From NCBI GenBank assembly GCA_029289265.1, contig JARFTX010000001.1, positions 85,849 through 149,848 of the forward strand: DNA of 64,000 nucleotides. The letters are read 5' to 3'. This document shows positions 44,146 through 52,601 of the stretch, one piece after another. Both the position numbers and the translations under genes were made by a program. Each line of letters opens with the position of its first letter. The first letter of the stretch is position 1. Under the pieces are notes generated by a model. It was not told the DNA's origin and searched no databases. It worked only from the letters and a program-made list of their open reading frames with translations. Source of the DNA: Gammaproteobacteria bacterium (GTDB taxonomy: Bacteria > Pseudomonadota > Gammaproteobacteria > Burkholderiales > Rhodocyclaceae).

Positions 44146-46623
44146 ATGGTGATGAGATTCCTCCGCAGGACACCCCTGGTCGCGTTTCTGGCAATGGCGC
44201 TGTTCGCATACGTCGCGGCCGTGTCGGCGCAGAACACGAATGCGAACATCGCGAATACGCGGCACAATCTGTCGGCCTCGAATCCGATCCCGGATCAGCC
44301 GGGACGCCCCACAGTCAAAGCGACCAGCGAGAGCCAAATCTGCGTGTTCTGTCATACACCGCACGCGGCCAACGCGGCTGCGCCGGGTCCGCTCTGGAAT
44401 CGCCAGCTATCCGGCGCAACTTACACGCCGTATATCTCCAATTCGCTAGACGCCGCGACGATCCTCGGCGGGCAACTCGGTCAGCCGGGCGGAAGCTCCA
44501 AGCTGTGCCTGTCCTGTCATGACGGGACGCTTGCACTCGGCACGGTCAGCAATGCGCCGGGGAGCGGCGGAGCGGGCGGTACCATTGCCATGGGCGGCGC
44601 GGGTGCTGGCGGCACGATGCCGGCCGGGGATGGATTGACGAGCGGCTACACGCGCAATCTCGGGACCGATCTTCGCAACGACCATCCGATTTCGTTCACC
44701 TACAACCCGGTCCTGGCCGCGGCCGACGGGGAACTGCGCACCCCGCCATACTCGTCGGGCGGAACGCTGATCGTCGGGTCGCGCGAGGGGGGCGCAAGGC
44801 CGCTCCTGCCGCTCGACCACAACAATCATGTGCAATGTACGACTTGCCATGATCCACATCTCGACGCGAGCAAGTTTCTTCGATTGAACCGACTGCAGAC
44901 TGCAAATCCTACTGGAGGGGCCTTCAGCCCCGCCAATGACCAGATTTGCCTTGGTTGTCACGACAAACTCGGACAGTCGTGGTCACAGTCGGCGCACGCT
45001 AACCCGACTGTTGCCGACGAGGCCTTTACCAACGAAGCTGCGGACCGACGCGAGTTTCCCAGGGGCACCCGGGTCTGGGAAGCCGCCTGTCTCAGCTGTC
45101 ACGATACGCATGCAGCACAAGGTACCCGCCGGTTATTGCGCGACGGCGTTGCGGGTGCCAGCAGCGGAACAGCTAGCGGGTCGTTCAAACTCGGATCTAG
45201 TGCAGCGGATCCCGCGACCAGTTCCGCGATCGAGGAGACTTGCTACCAGTGCCATCGCGGCGATGCAAACCGCGTGATCGGCACGGCAACCGGTTCAGTT
45301 CCGAACATTCTGACTGAATTCGACCGCACAATCCGCAAGCCCATCATAAGCTCGGCTCAAGGCGGCGGAGGTAATACCACGGAGCGCCACAACATTCGGG
45401 ACGCCGATTTCATGGAGACCCCTGAGCAATTGGGGCTGGGCAATCATGCCAATCGGCACGTCGAATGCACCGATTGCCATAACCCGCATCGCGTGCTGCG
45501 CAACAGCCTGTTCAACGGCCAGGGAAGCAACACAGCAAGGACACACGTCGCAGGCGGCACGGCCACGAACCGCGGTGCAGACGGGAACGTGGCATCGGGG
45601 GCGCTACGCGGCACCTGGGGTGTGGAGCCGAACTACGGCAACGTCACCACTTGGCCGCAGATTCCCTTGAGCTATGTGGTGAAGAAGGGGGACCCCGGTA
45701 CCAGCGTCGGCACGGAAAGAAGCCAACCCTATCTCACACGCGAATATCAGCTTTGTTTCAAATGTCACTCGGATTATGGTGGCACCTCGGGCGGGCAGAT
45801 GCCCCCACTCGGCTATCCCGGCGGCACGCCGTCCGGGACGATGGGGCTGACCCGCTACACCAACATTGCAGCCGAGTTCGCTGTCAATGCTACCGACCCA
45901 CCGTCGACGGGGAACGACCAGGGGGAGAACAGCAACGACCCGACCTTTACTCCCACGGCAGTGAATCACCGCTCTTGGCACCCGGTTGTCATGCCAACCG
46001 GACGAACGCCGCGCGAGCGAACGAACACCACAAACACGAACTCCTTCACCAATATTCGGGCGCCGTTCAACACGCACAACAATATTGGTTACCAGACCAT
46101 GCAGTGTTCGGATTGCCACGGGGCTAACGCGACCGGATTGAACGAACCTACTGTGCAGGGACCTCATGGCTCGGCCAACAACTTTCTATTGAAGGGACCG
46201 TGGAGCAACGCGCTTCGTCCTGCGGATATCAATGCCACCAACAGCAACAACTGGCTGTGCGGCCGTTGCCACAATCCGGCGGGCACTGCAGGTGGATTCA
46301 GTTCCGGGGATGCGAACCACGATTTTTCAGCGAAGCGTAATGCATCGTGCACGACATGCCATATCGCAATTCCGCACGGATGGAAGAACAAGGCGTTCCT
46401 GGTAAACCTGCTTTGCGTGCAAAGCGAGGGCGGGGCCGGGTATACGAACAACTGCACCAGTATTGCGGGTTCCTCTCGGCAGACGATCGAACCCTATTAT
46501 TTCCGCGCAGGACTGCGGATTCAAACCTGGCAACGGAGTACCGCTTGGACTTTGGGTAGTTGCAGCGGCGGCGGCGATGCGCGAGATTGGATGACCGCCC
46601 TGTGCGAAAGCGGGGGAACCTGA
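44146..46623 (+). CDS. Secreted undecahaem c-type cytochrome, second copy
   Basis: An 825-residue exported cytochrome, paralogue of the one at 37894, with eleven CxxCH sites in the same order (CVFCH, CLSCH, CTTCH, CLGCH, CLSCH, CYQCH, CTDCH, CFKCH, CSDCH, CGRCH, CTTCH). The signal peptide is clear (MVMRFLRRTPLVAFLAMALF, cleavage near VSAQ). It shares NLSAS, GPLWNRQLSGATYTPY, the NDHPISFTYN motif and the C-terminal PHGWKNKAFLVNL. Base use is visibly richer in A and T than the first copy, so the pair may not be a recent duplication but two lineages brought together. Cytochrome-assembly genes follow directly. Confidence 0.92.
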   Translation: MVMRFLRRTPLVAFLAMALFAYVAAVSAQNTNANIANTRHNLSASNPIPDQPGRPTVKATSESQICVFCHTPHAANAAAPGPLWNRQLSGATYTPYISNSLDAATILGGQLGQPGGSSKLCLSCHDGTLALGTVSNAPGSGGAGGTIAMGGAGAGGTMPAGDGLTSGYTRNLGTDLRNDHPISFTYNPVLAAADGELRTPPYSSGGTLIVGSREGGARPLLPLDHNNHVQCTTCHDPHLDASKFLRLNRLQTANPTGGAFSPANDQICLGCHDKLGQSWSQSAHANPTVADEAFTNEAADRREFPRGTRVWEAACLSCHDTHAAQGTRRLLRDGVAGASSGTASGSFKLGSSAADPATSSAIEETCYQCHRGDANRVIGTATGSVPNILTEFDRTIRKPIISSAQGGGGNTTERHNIRDADFMETPEQLGLGNHANRHVECTDCHNPHRVLRNSLFNGQGSNTARTHVAGGTATNRGADGNVASGALRGTWGVEPNYGNVTTWPQIPLSYVVKKGDPGTSVGTERSQPYLTREYQLCFKCHSDYGGTSGGQMPPLGYPGGTPSGTMGLTRYTNIAAEFAVNATDPPSTGNDQGENSNDPTFTPTAVNHRSWHPVVMPTGRTPRERTNTTNTNSFTNIRAPFNTHNNIGYQTMQCSDCHGANATGLNEPTVQGPHGSANNFLLKGPWSNALRPADINATNSNNWLCGRCHNPAGTAGGFSSGDANHDFSAKRNASCTTCHIAIPHGWKNKAFLVNLLCVQSEGGAGYTNNCTSIAGSSRQTIEPYYFRAGLRIQTWQRSTAWTLGSCSGGGDARDWMTALCESGGT

Positions 46624-46675
46624 CGTGCAGATGGCGAACGTGCCCACTCAAAAGCTGAGGCTAAGGCTAAGGCCA

Positions 46676-47656
46676 ATGAAACTGCTGGCCGCATTGGCGT
46701 CGCCGCGGTGGACGGTGGGCGTCTTCGTTCTGCTGGCCGCCGGTGCACTCGGGGTGTTGGAGTTCGAGCTAAGTGCAACGTTGGCGATGGCTCCCGCATT
46801 CACACTGCTGACTGCCAACCTTGCAGCGTCGATTGCAACGAATGCTCGCTTTCGCCGCGACCTGCCGCTACTGGTTTTTCATCTCGCCCTGTTGATGCTG
46901 ATTGCTTTGTTCTCGATCGGTCGATTGACCTATTTTGAGGGGACGACCACTCTGACTGACGGGACCGAATTCGATAACGATTTGCTGTCCGAGGAACGAG
47001 GCGCATGGCACGGCGATGGCCTGTCCACGCTTCGTTTTCGCAATGAGGGCTTCACAGAAAAATTTCCCGAACGCGGAAACCTGCACGCGACGTATAACCG
47101 TGTGCGGTGGTGGGATGATGCAGGCAACAGCTACGTTGCGGAAATCGGCGATGATATTCCCCTTGTTCTCGATGGGTACCGCATTTACACGAGTTGGCGT
47201 CGAGGCTTTTCTCCCCTGTTCCTCTGGGAGCCTGATGCTGGCGAAGCGGAATACGGTACGGTCCAACTCCAGGAAATGGCGAGTGGCGGCAGTGGATTCG
47301 CGCCGGCCAGCGACTGGCAGTTGCCGGGTGGTCCGACGATCTGGGTCATGCTCGACCTCGATAACTTGCCCGCGCCGGAAAGGGGGCGCCGGGACGCGCT
47401 CGGAGCGGAGTCGGTCCGGCATCACCTGATCGTGCGTCTCGACAATGAGCGACGGGAGGTTTTGCCGGGCGAGACAATCGAAGTCGAAGGAGGACGGCTC
47501 ACCTATGCGGGCCTTCGTTCATGGATGGGTTATCGCATCGTGTACGATCCGACAATTGACTGGCTCAATGCGACGGTCATCGTGGCCGTTGGCAGCCTGC
47601 TCTGGTTCTATGGACGTCTCTTGCGACGGCGTGCCGCGACGGAGGATGCGGAATGA
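46676..47656 (+). CDS. ResB-like cytochrome c biogenesis protein
   Basis: A 326-residue membrane protein. Helices cover about residues 12-32, 37-55 and 63-82, a large periplasmic domain of about 200 residues follows, and a final helix lies near 295-312. The opening MKLLAALASPRWTVGVFVLL and the overall layout resemble ResB (Ccs1), which keeps apocytochrome ready for haem attachment. It is shorter than full ResB. I prefer ATG 46676 (AAGG spaced nine bases) to ATG 46631. It overlaps the next gene by ATGA and should partner the CcsA-like protein at 50257. Confidence 0.75.
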   Translation: MKLLAALASPRWTVGVFVLLAAGALGVLEFELSATLAMAPAFTLLTANLAASIATNARFRRDLPLLVFHLALLMLIALFSIGRLTYFEGTTTLTDGTEFDNDLLSEERGAWHGDGLSTLRFRNEGFTEKFPERGNLHATYNRVRWWDDAGNSYVAEIGDDIPLVLDGYRIYTSWRRGFSPLFLWEPDAGEAEYGTVQLQEMASGGSGFAPASDWQLPGGPTIWVMLDLDNLPAPERGRRDALGAESVRHHLIVRLDNERREVLPGETIEVEGGRLTYAGLRSWMGYRIVYDPTIDWLNATVIVAVGSLLWFYGRLLRRRAATEDAE

Positions 47657-48468
47657 TGCGGCGGGAGTCCATCGCCCTCGGTTTATCGTTGATGGCAGTT
47701 GTGGCGTCTGCGGCTCCACCGGCCGAATCATGGGTCGAGCCTGAAACGGGCATGGCATTCGTGTGGGTCGCCGGGGGCTGCTTTCAGATGGGGACCGACG
47801 AACATGTCCCGCTTAGGGGGGATACCCTCTGGAATCACCTCGGTCCAGACCGAAATCTCGCTCTCGACGAGCAACCTCGTCATGAGGTGTGTGTGGATGG
47901 GTTCTGGATGAGTTTGCATGAGACGCGAGTTTCCGAGTGGCAGTCCCTAATGGGCGGACTCGTCCAGGAGGGTGTGGATCCTGCGAGGCCGATTGCTGCG
48001 ATTACATGGCACGAGGCGCGGGCTTTTGCTCAGAAGATGACTGAGCGTACGGGGGGGCAGTCACGCTTCCGGCTCCCCACCGAGGCAGAATGGGAGTACG
48101 CATGTCGCGCCGGCGCCGACGATGAGGAGATTCCTCGCGGAAGCGAAGCGATCGACAGAGCCTGGTACAACCGCAATGAGAATCGCGACCCGCGTCCGCG
48201 CCCGGTCGGGCAACTGGAACCCAATCCATTTGGGCTCTACGACATGCTCGGCAACGTCTGGGAGTGGACGGAAGATGCCTATCTCGCCGACGCCTATGCC
48301 AGCCACGCCCTCTATAATCCGCGCGTCGAGGCGCCAAGCGATAGCCGCGTCATCCGTGGCGGCAGTCACCGCTCGGAGCCTGAGCACATTCGCTGCGGTC
48401 GCAGGGGCCACTATTCCGCCGACGCTCGTCTTCGCACGGTCGGTTTTCGGTTGATTCGAACTGAATAG
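47653..48468 (+). CDS. Formylglycine-enzyme-fold protein lacking catalytic cysteines, first
   Basis: A 271-residue secreted protein (signal peptide to VASAA) with the SUMF1/FGE-sulfatase fold. It has FVWVAGGCFQMGTDE near residue 38, RLPTEAEWEYACRAG, DMLGNVWEWTED and RVIRGGSHRSEPEHIR. In true formylglycine-generating enzymes two cysteines lie just after RGGS; here those positions hold Ser and Ile. It is therefore unlikely to make formylglycine and may be a binding or assembly protein. It is overlapped by ResB and followed by a related gene. Confidence 0.85.
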   Translation: MMRRESIALGLSLMAVVASAAPPAESWVEPETGMAFVWVAGGCFQMGTDEHVPLRGDTLWNHLGPDRNLALDEQPRHEVCVDGFWMSLHETRVSEWQSLMGGLVQEGVDPARPIAAITWHEARAFAQKMTERTGGQSRFRLPTEAEWEYACRAGADDEEIPRGSEAIDRAWYNRNENRDPRPRPVGQLEPNPFGLYDMLGNVWEWTEDAYLADAYASHALYNPRVEAPSDSRVIRGGSHRSEPEHIRCGRRGHYSADARLRTVGFRLIRTE

Positions 48469-48476
48469 GGTACGTG

Positions 48477-49403
48477 ATGCGCAAAGCAATCATTGCATTA
48501 TCGATGCTGGCATCGATGACGTCGGGTGCCGAAAGTGCCGCCGCGGATGGGCCGCCTCGTGAGGTCGTTGTCAATGGAGTCGAGTTCGTCCTGGTGCCGG
48601 AAGGGTGGTTCTGGCACAGCGTCGAGAACGGCGATATCACCCAGCTCGGCGTCGACGAACCTATGTTTCGCGATGTGCACCTCTGGATCGATGCCTTTTA
48701 CATCGCAAAATACGAAGCTCGTGCAAGAGACTTCGAGCGCTTCATGAATTCGGGTGATGCCCGAGTCTCCGAGCAATATCGAAATGGCGAAGTCGAAGGT
48801 TGCGGAGTGCAACGAGACGCCGGCGGACGATACTTTCTGGTCGAGCCTGAAATGGATCTGCCCGCCACGCATTTATCGTGGCAGCTTTCAGATGAGTTTG
48901 CCGCCTGGATGGGGTTCCGCCTGCCAACTGAGATGGAATGGGTGAAGGCCGCTCGAGGCACCGATCAGCGCATTTGGCCGTGGGGCGATGAATATCCGGA
49001 CGATACCTTCGCCGGATTTGGTTTCGATGCAAACTGCAACCCGACCTCGGTGACAGAGTTCCCGAAGGGGGCTTCACCTTTCGGCGCGTACAACATGGCC
49101 GGAAACGTCTATGAGTACGTGGCCGACTGGTATAACCCCGAGCACGATGCAACCTTGCAGGACGGCATGCGCAATCCTCCGATTGCCGCATCGGGTTCGA
49201 CGTCGCGCAACGACCTGAATGTCCCCAACAAGATCCTGAAGGGCGGTCGTTGGGGCTCGGCCCCGCAGTCGATCACCGTACGCGAGCGGCAGGTTGCGCC
49301 ACCTGAGTTTGCATTTCTGTGCTACGGCGTGCGCTTCGCCGTGGACGTCGCGACAGTTCAGGGACTGCTCGCAGATGAAAAGGCACGGGTTGTCCAGCCA
49401 TGA
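48477..49403 (+). CDS. Formylglycine-enzyme-fold protein lacking catalytic cysteines, second
   Basis: A 308-residue exported protein of the same fold as its neighbour (signal peptide to about ESAAA). Landmarks are FVLVPEGWFWHS, RLPTEMEWVKAARG, NMAGNVYEYVADW and KILKGGRWGSAPQS. The catalytic cysteine pair is again missing. A GTG sits one codon before the chosen ATG. It overlaps the TPR gene by ATGA. Two non-catalytic copies in a cytochrome-assembly operon suggest a structural or haem-delivery role; this is inference. Confidence 0.83.
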   Translation: MRKAIIALSMLASMTSGAESAAADGPPREVVVNGVEFVLVPEGWFWHSVENGDITQLGVDEPMFRDVHLWIDAFYIAKYEARARDFERFMNSGDARVSEQYRNGEVEGCGVQRDAGGRYFLVEPEMDLPATHLSWQLSDEFAAWMGFRLPTEMEWVKAARGTDQRIWPWGDEYPDDTFAGFGFDANCNPTSVTEFPKGASPFGAYNMAGNVYEYVADWYNPEHDATLQDGMRNPPIAASGSTSRNDLNVPNKILKGGRWGSAPQSITVRERQVAPPEFAFLCYGVRFAVDVATVQGLLADEKARVVQP

Positions 49404-50260
49404 AGGGGGGCGAAGTGGCTTCTAGGCGACTCAATGCCCCGCGACGCGATGTGCGGGTACTCGCCTTCGCATTGCTTGCCCTCGCTGTCGTTGCCTTGTC
49501 GCACCTGGTTACTTTGATACCGGGGCGTGGGATTGAAGCGTCCGTGAGGCCCGCTCGACCAGACAAGAATCTCGCCAACTTGTTTCCGCGTGCGGACACC
49601 AAGACGGCTCCGGAGCAGGCACCTCGCAACGAGTTGGATGTTCTGATTGAACCTGCCGTCGATCCGCGCCTGGATCCCGAAGGCCACGTTCGTCATGCCC
49701 GGTCGGTGCAAGCGGCGGCGATGCTGGCAGAAGGGGCCGCGCTGATGGAAACTGGACGCTTCGACGAAGCGGTCCAGATCATCGACCAGGCTGGTCAGCT
49801 CGTTCCCGACAATCCAGTTGCGTACGTTTACATGGGTCGTGCGCTGAAGGGGCGAGGTGACTATCATGCCGCGCAGTTTTTCTTCGAGCGTGCAATGGAT
49901 CTCGACCCACTCCATGCAGACGCTTACTTCGGGTATGCCCAGGCATCCGAAGGACTTGGCGATCTCGAGTCGGCGCTCGGGGCGATGCGAAGCTTCCTGC
50001 ACGTGGTCGATGATCCCGATCCCTTCAGATTGCCAGTCGCTCAGGCTCGGTCTGCGATCTGGGAATGGGAAGCTGAATTGGGGCGCGGCCCTTGGGGGCC
50101 CACCCGGGGAATCCCGCCCGGTTTCACCGCTGAGGAAGTCCGGCGTGACGGTCGTGGCGTGGGCGTCAAGATGCAAAAGGCCGACACGATGAGCGAAGAC
50201 GGCACTATGGAGTTCGAGATCAAGGCGGGCGACCGCATCCCGGATTTGTTCAAGCCATGA
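49400..50260 (+). CDS. Membrane-anchored TPR protein
   Basis: A 286-residue protein with one N-terminal helix (about 19-40) and a periplasmic part. Three TPR-like units lie at about residues 100-205 (RFDEAVQIIDQAGQLVPDNP, GDYHAAQFFFERAMDLDPLH, GDLESALGAM). The layout recalls the CcmH/NrfG-type TPR proteins that present apocytochromes. The C-terminus (IKAGDRIPDLFKP) is free of repeats. It is coupled by ATGA overlaps on both sides. Confidence 0.82.
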   Translation: MKGGEVASRRLNAPRRDVRVLAFALLALAVVALSHLVTLIPGRGIEASVRPARPDKNLANLFPRADTKTAPEQAPRNELDVLIEPAVDPRLDPEGHVRHARSVQAAAMLAEGAALMETGRFDEAVQIIDQAGQLVPDNPVAYVYMGRALKGRGDYHAAQFFFERAMDLDPLHADAYFGYAQASEGLGDLESALGAMRSFLHVVDDPDPFRLPVAQARSAIWEWEAELGRGPWGPTRGIPPGFTAEEVRRDGRGVGVKMQKADTMSEDGTMEFEIKAGDRIPDLFKP

Positions 50261-51078
50261 CCCTGACCGAGCTGGAACTAAACGCCTTCTGGACCGCCCT
50301 CGTAGGCTATTCGATCGCGACGGCGCTGGCGATGTGGGCGTTGGTTTTTCGGAGAAAGCCCGAGCGGACGCTTCTGTTCCTGATGAGCACCGCACTGCTG
50401 CTGCATACGATTGCGATCGGTGCGCGTTGGGTTCGAGTCGGACACATGCCTGTCGCCAGCATGTTCGAGTTGCTGTCGGCGAACGTATGGGGTCTGATGG
50501 CGGCTGTGGTGATCGGGTACTGGCTGCTGCCTAGAATGCGGGCTTTTGCAGCCGTTGTCTTGCCGGTGGTCATCATGGTGATGGCGTGGATGCTCTTGCC
50601 TCCGATGGAGGTTACGGCGCTTCCGCCGACCTATGACACGATCTGGCTATACGTCCATATCGCATTCATCAAGCTTTTTCTCGGCGCGGCCTTCGTGGCG
50701 CTTGGACTGGCGGGAATCATCCTGTTGCGGGCAGCTAACCTCGGTCGCGACCGATTCGCCGGCCTCCCCGCTGATTCAGCACTGGATGAGACGGCATACC
50801 GGTGCATGGCTTTGGCACTCATCTTCGATACGCTTGGTATCGTTGCTGGCTCGATCTGGGCGCACGACGCCTGGGGGCGCTACTGGTCCTGGGACCCTCT
50901 GGAGATCTGGTCCTTGCTGACCTGGCTTGCCATTGGATTGACCTTGCATGTGCGCGCGTCGTTTCGAACGCCACCGGTGATCAATTCCTTGTTGATCCTC
51001 GGAACCTTTGTGATCGCCTTCTTCACCTTCTTTGGAATTCCGTTCGTCTCGACCGCTCTGCACAAAGGGGCGATCTGA
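50257..51078 (+). CDS. CcsA-like haem-handling cytochrome c assembly protein
   Basis: A 273-residue protein with eight predicted helices of the CcmC/CcmF/CcsA family. The haem-binding tryptophan-rich loop WGRYWSWDPLEIWSLLTW (WWD-type) is near residue 208. Conserved His lie in LLHTIAIGARW, LYVHIAF and LTLHVRASF. With the ResB-like protein it forms a system II (Ccs) haem lyase, apparently dedicated to this locus. It is coupled to the TPR gene by ATGA. Confidence 0.88.
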   Translation: MTLTELELNAFWTALVGYSIATALAMWALVFRRKPERTLLFLMSTALLLHTIAIGARWVRVGHMPVASMFELLSANVWGLMAAVVIGYWLLPRMRAFAAVVLPVVIMVMAWMLLPPMEVTALPPTYDTIWLYVHIAFIKLFLGAAFVALGLAGIILLRAANLGRDRFAGLPADSALDETAYRCMALALIFDTLGIVAGSIWAHDAWGRYWSWDPLEIWSLLTWLAIGLTLHVRASFRTPPVINSLLILGTFVIAFFTFFGIPFVSTALHKGAI

Positions 51079-51231
51079 TCTGGGCGTGTTGCCTCTTGGT
51101 TCAATGGATTCCACGGCTCACGCTTGGCTTAGCCAAGAGCCGGGAATTCATCTTTCACGTGATGGCCATGTGCATCCGGCGCTCTTGTGCCTCTTCGCAA
51201 CGCGCAGTGGCGCGAGGGTTATTGACCTTTG

Positions 51232-52476
51232 ATGAGTACTCAGCTTTCCACTGGCAGGCGTTTAGCTCTGCTCATCGCGACGTTGTCCGTGGTGATGGTG
51301 ATCGCCACCTATGCGGGATTCGTCGCATGGAAGCACTACCAGGGCTATTCGAAGGCGGAGCGCGGTGAGGTACCGCTCTACACCGACTTCACATCGACCT
51401 ACGCGGCCTCCATCCTCATTCGCGAGATGCCCGCCGAGTACCTGTATCTGCCAAGGGCGATGTCCGCAGCGAGTCGGGAAGCTGCGCGGAGAATGTATGG
51501 AAACATCAGCGATGAGCAGGCTCGGGGGGTGGGTTTCGCACCCTGGATGTATCCGCCGACCTTTATCCTGGTAATCGCACCGCTGGCCTCGATGCCCTAC
51601 CTGTTGTCCTGGCTTTCATGGTTGATCGTCACCGCAGTGCCTTATCTCGTGGCGATCAGCAAGATTCTCCCAGGCCGCCTGGCCTGGCCTCTTGCCCTCG
51701 CAGCACCGCCGGTGTTTTTCAACGTCATGTACGGTCAGACGGGCTTTCTTATTGCGGGTCTGATCGGGCTCGGCCTGGTTCTGCTTGCGAGGTATCCCAT
51801 CATGGCGGGAGTGCTGATTGGACTCGCCAGCGTAAAGCCGCATTTCGGAGTCTTGATTCCTCTAGCATTGATTGCCGGGGGGCAGTGGCGCGCGTTTGCG
51901 TCGGCCATCGTGACGGTAATCGCGATGATTGTGGCGAGCATGGTTGCCTTCGGTGACGAACCCTGGTTCGCCTTCATTGGCACCGCGCTTTTCCATCTGG
52001 AGGGGTTTGGCGTCGGCGCCTATAACTTCGTTCCCATGACGACGGTGCTTGCCACTGTCCACATGGCCGGCGTCTCGCTCGATCTAGCATGGAAGTTTCA
52101 GCATGCGGCGGCGGTTCTTGCAGCCGCACTCGTCATCTGGACGTGGTGGAAAGGTTGTTCCCGGCCAGACACGCTAGGCCTGCAGGCTGCGATCCTGTTG
52201 CTGGCGACGCCGCTCGCGGTGCCGATGGCCTATCTCTACGACCTGGTCCTGATCGTCCCGGCCGCCGCGTGGCTCTGGGCCGACCTGTGCGAACGCGGTG
52301 CGAAGCCAGCCGAGTTCGCACTGCTGGCCGCGCCGCTCGCAGCATTTCTGGCCGCGAAGGAGGTCGCCGCGACGTTCGGCGTCCAGATCGGCGCGGTGCT
52401 TGTTGCAGTGCTGCTTGGGTTGGCGCTGGCGCGATATCGCGCGGCACTGGCTCGGGTGGAGGTGCGGGGCGATTGA
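51232..52476 (+). CDS. GT87-like (DUF2029) polytopic glycosyltransferase
   Basis: A 414-residue membrane protein with about 10-11 helices. The first large loop has YTDFTSTYAASILI and the acidic and aromatic WMYPPTFIL motif. These are characteristic of GT87/DUF2029 enzymes, which use polyprenyl-phosphate mannose or similar donors. It could glycosylate an exported protein or lipid; the neighbouring cytochromes are candidates only by position. The 153-base gap before it holds no gene. Confidence 0.78.
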   Translation: MSTQLSTGRRLALLIATLSVVMVIATYAGFVAWKHYQGYSKAERGEVPLYTDFTSTYAASILIREMPAEYLYLPRAMSAASREAARRMYGNISDEQARGVGFAPWMYPPTFILVIAPLASMPYLLSWLSWLIVTAVPYLVAISKILPGRLAWPLALAAPPVFFNVMYGQTGFLIAGLIGLGLVLLARYPIMAGVLIGLASVKPHFGVLIPLALIAGGQWRAFASAIVTVIAMIVASMVAFGDEPWFAFIGTALFHLEGFGVGAYNFVPMTTVLATVHMAGVSLDLAWKFQHAAAVLAAALVIWTWWKGCSRPDTLGLQAAILLLATPLAVPMAYLYDLVLIVPAAAWLWADLCERGAKPAEFALLAAPLAAFLAAKEVAATFGVQIGAVLVAVLLGLALARYRAALARVEVRGD

Positions 52477-52563
52477 CGCCGTGTCCAGGGATCAGTCGAA
52501 GCGCGTCGGCCTAGCAATCTCTACTGATATTACGAACATTTAGTAGACGAGGGGATGGGCTGC

Positions 52564-52601
52564 GTACTAATGTGTACTAATATTGATGAAAATTAGTACA
52601 C
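52564..52601 (+). promoter_or_regulatory. Operator palindrome before the Fic gene
   Basis: GTGTACTAAT (52572-52581) and ATTAGTACAC (52592-52601) form a perfect 10-bp inverted repeat abutting the GTG start. A third copy of GTACTAAT lies at 52564-52571. The region is much more AT-rich than its surroundings. Confidence 0.8.

Noticed and set aside
42484-44364. A 626-codon minus-strand open frame
   Set aside because: It is antisense to the B12 radical SAM gene, rich in Val, Asp and Gly, with no recognisable protein.
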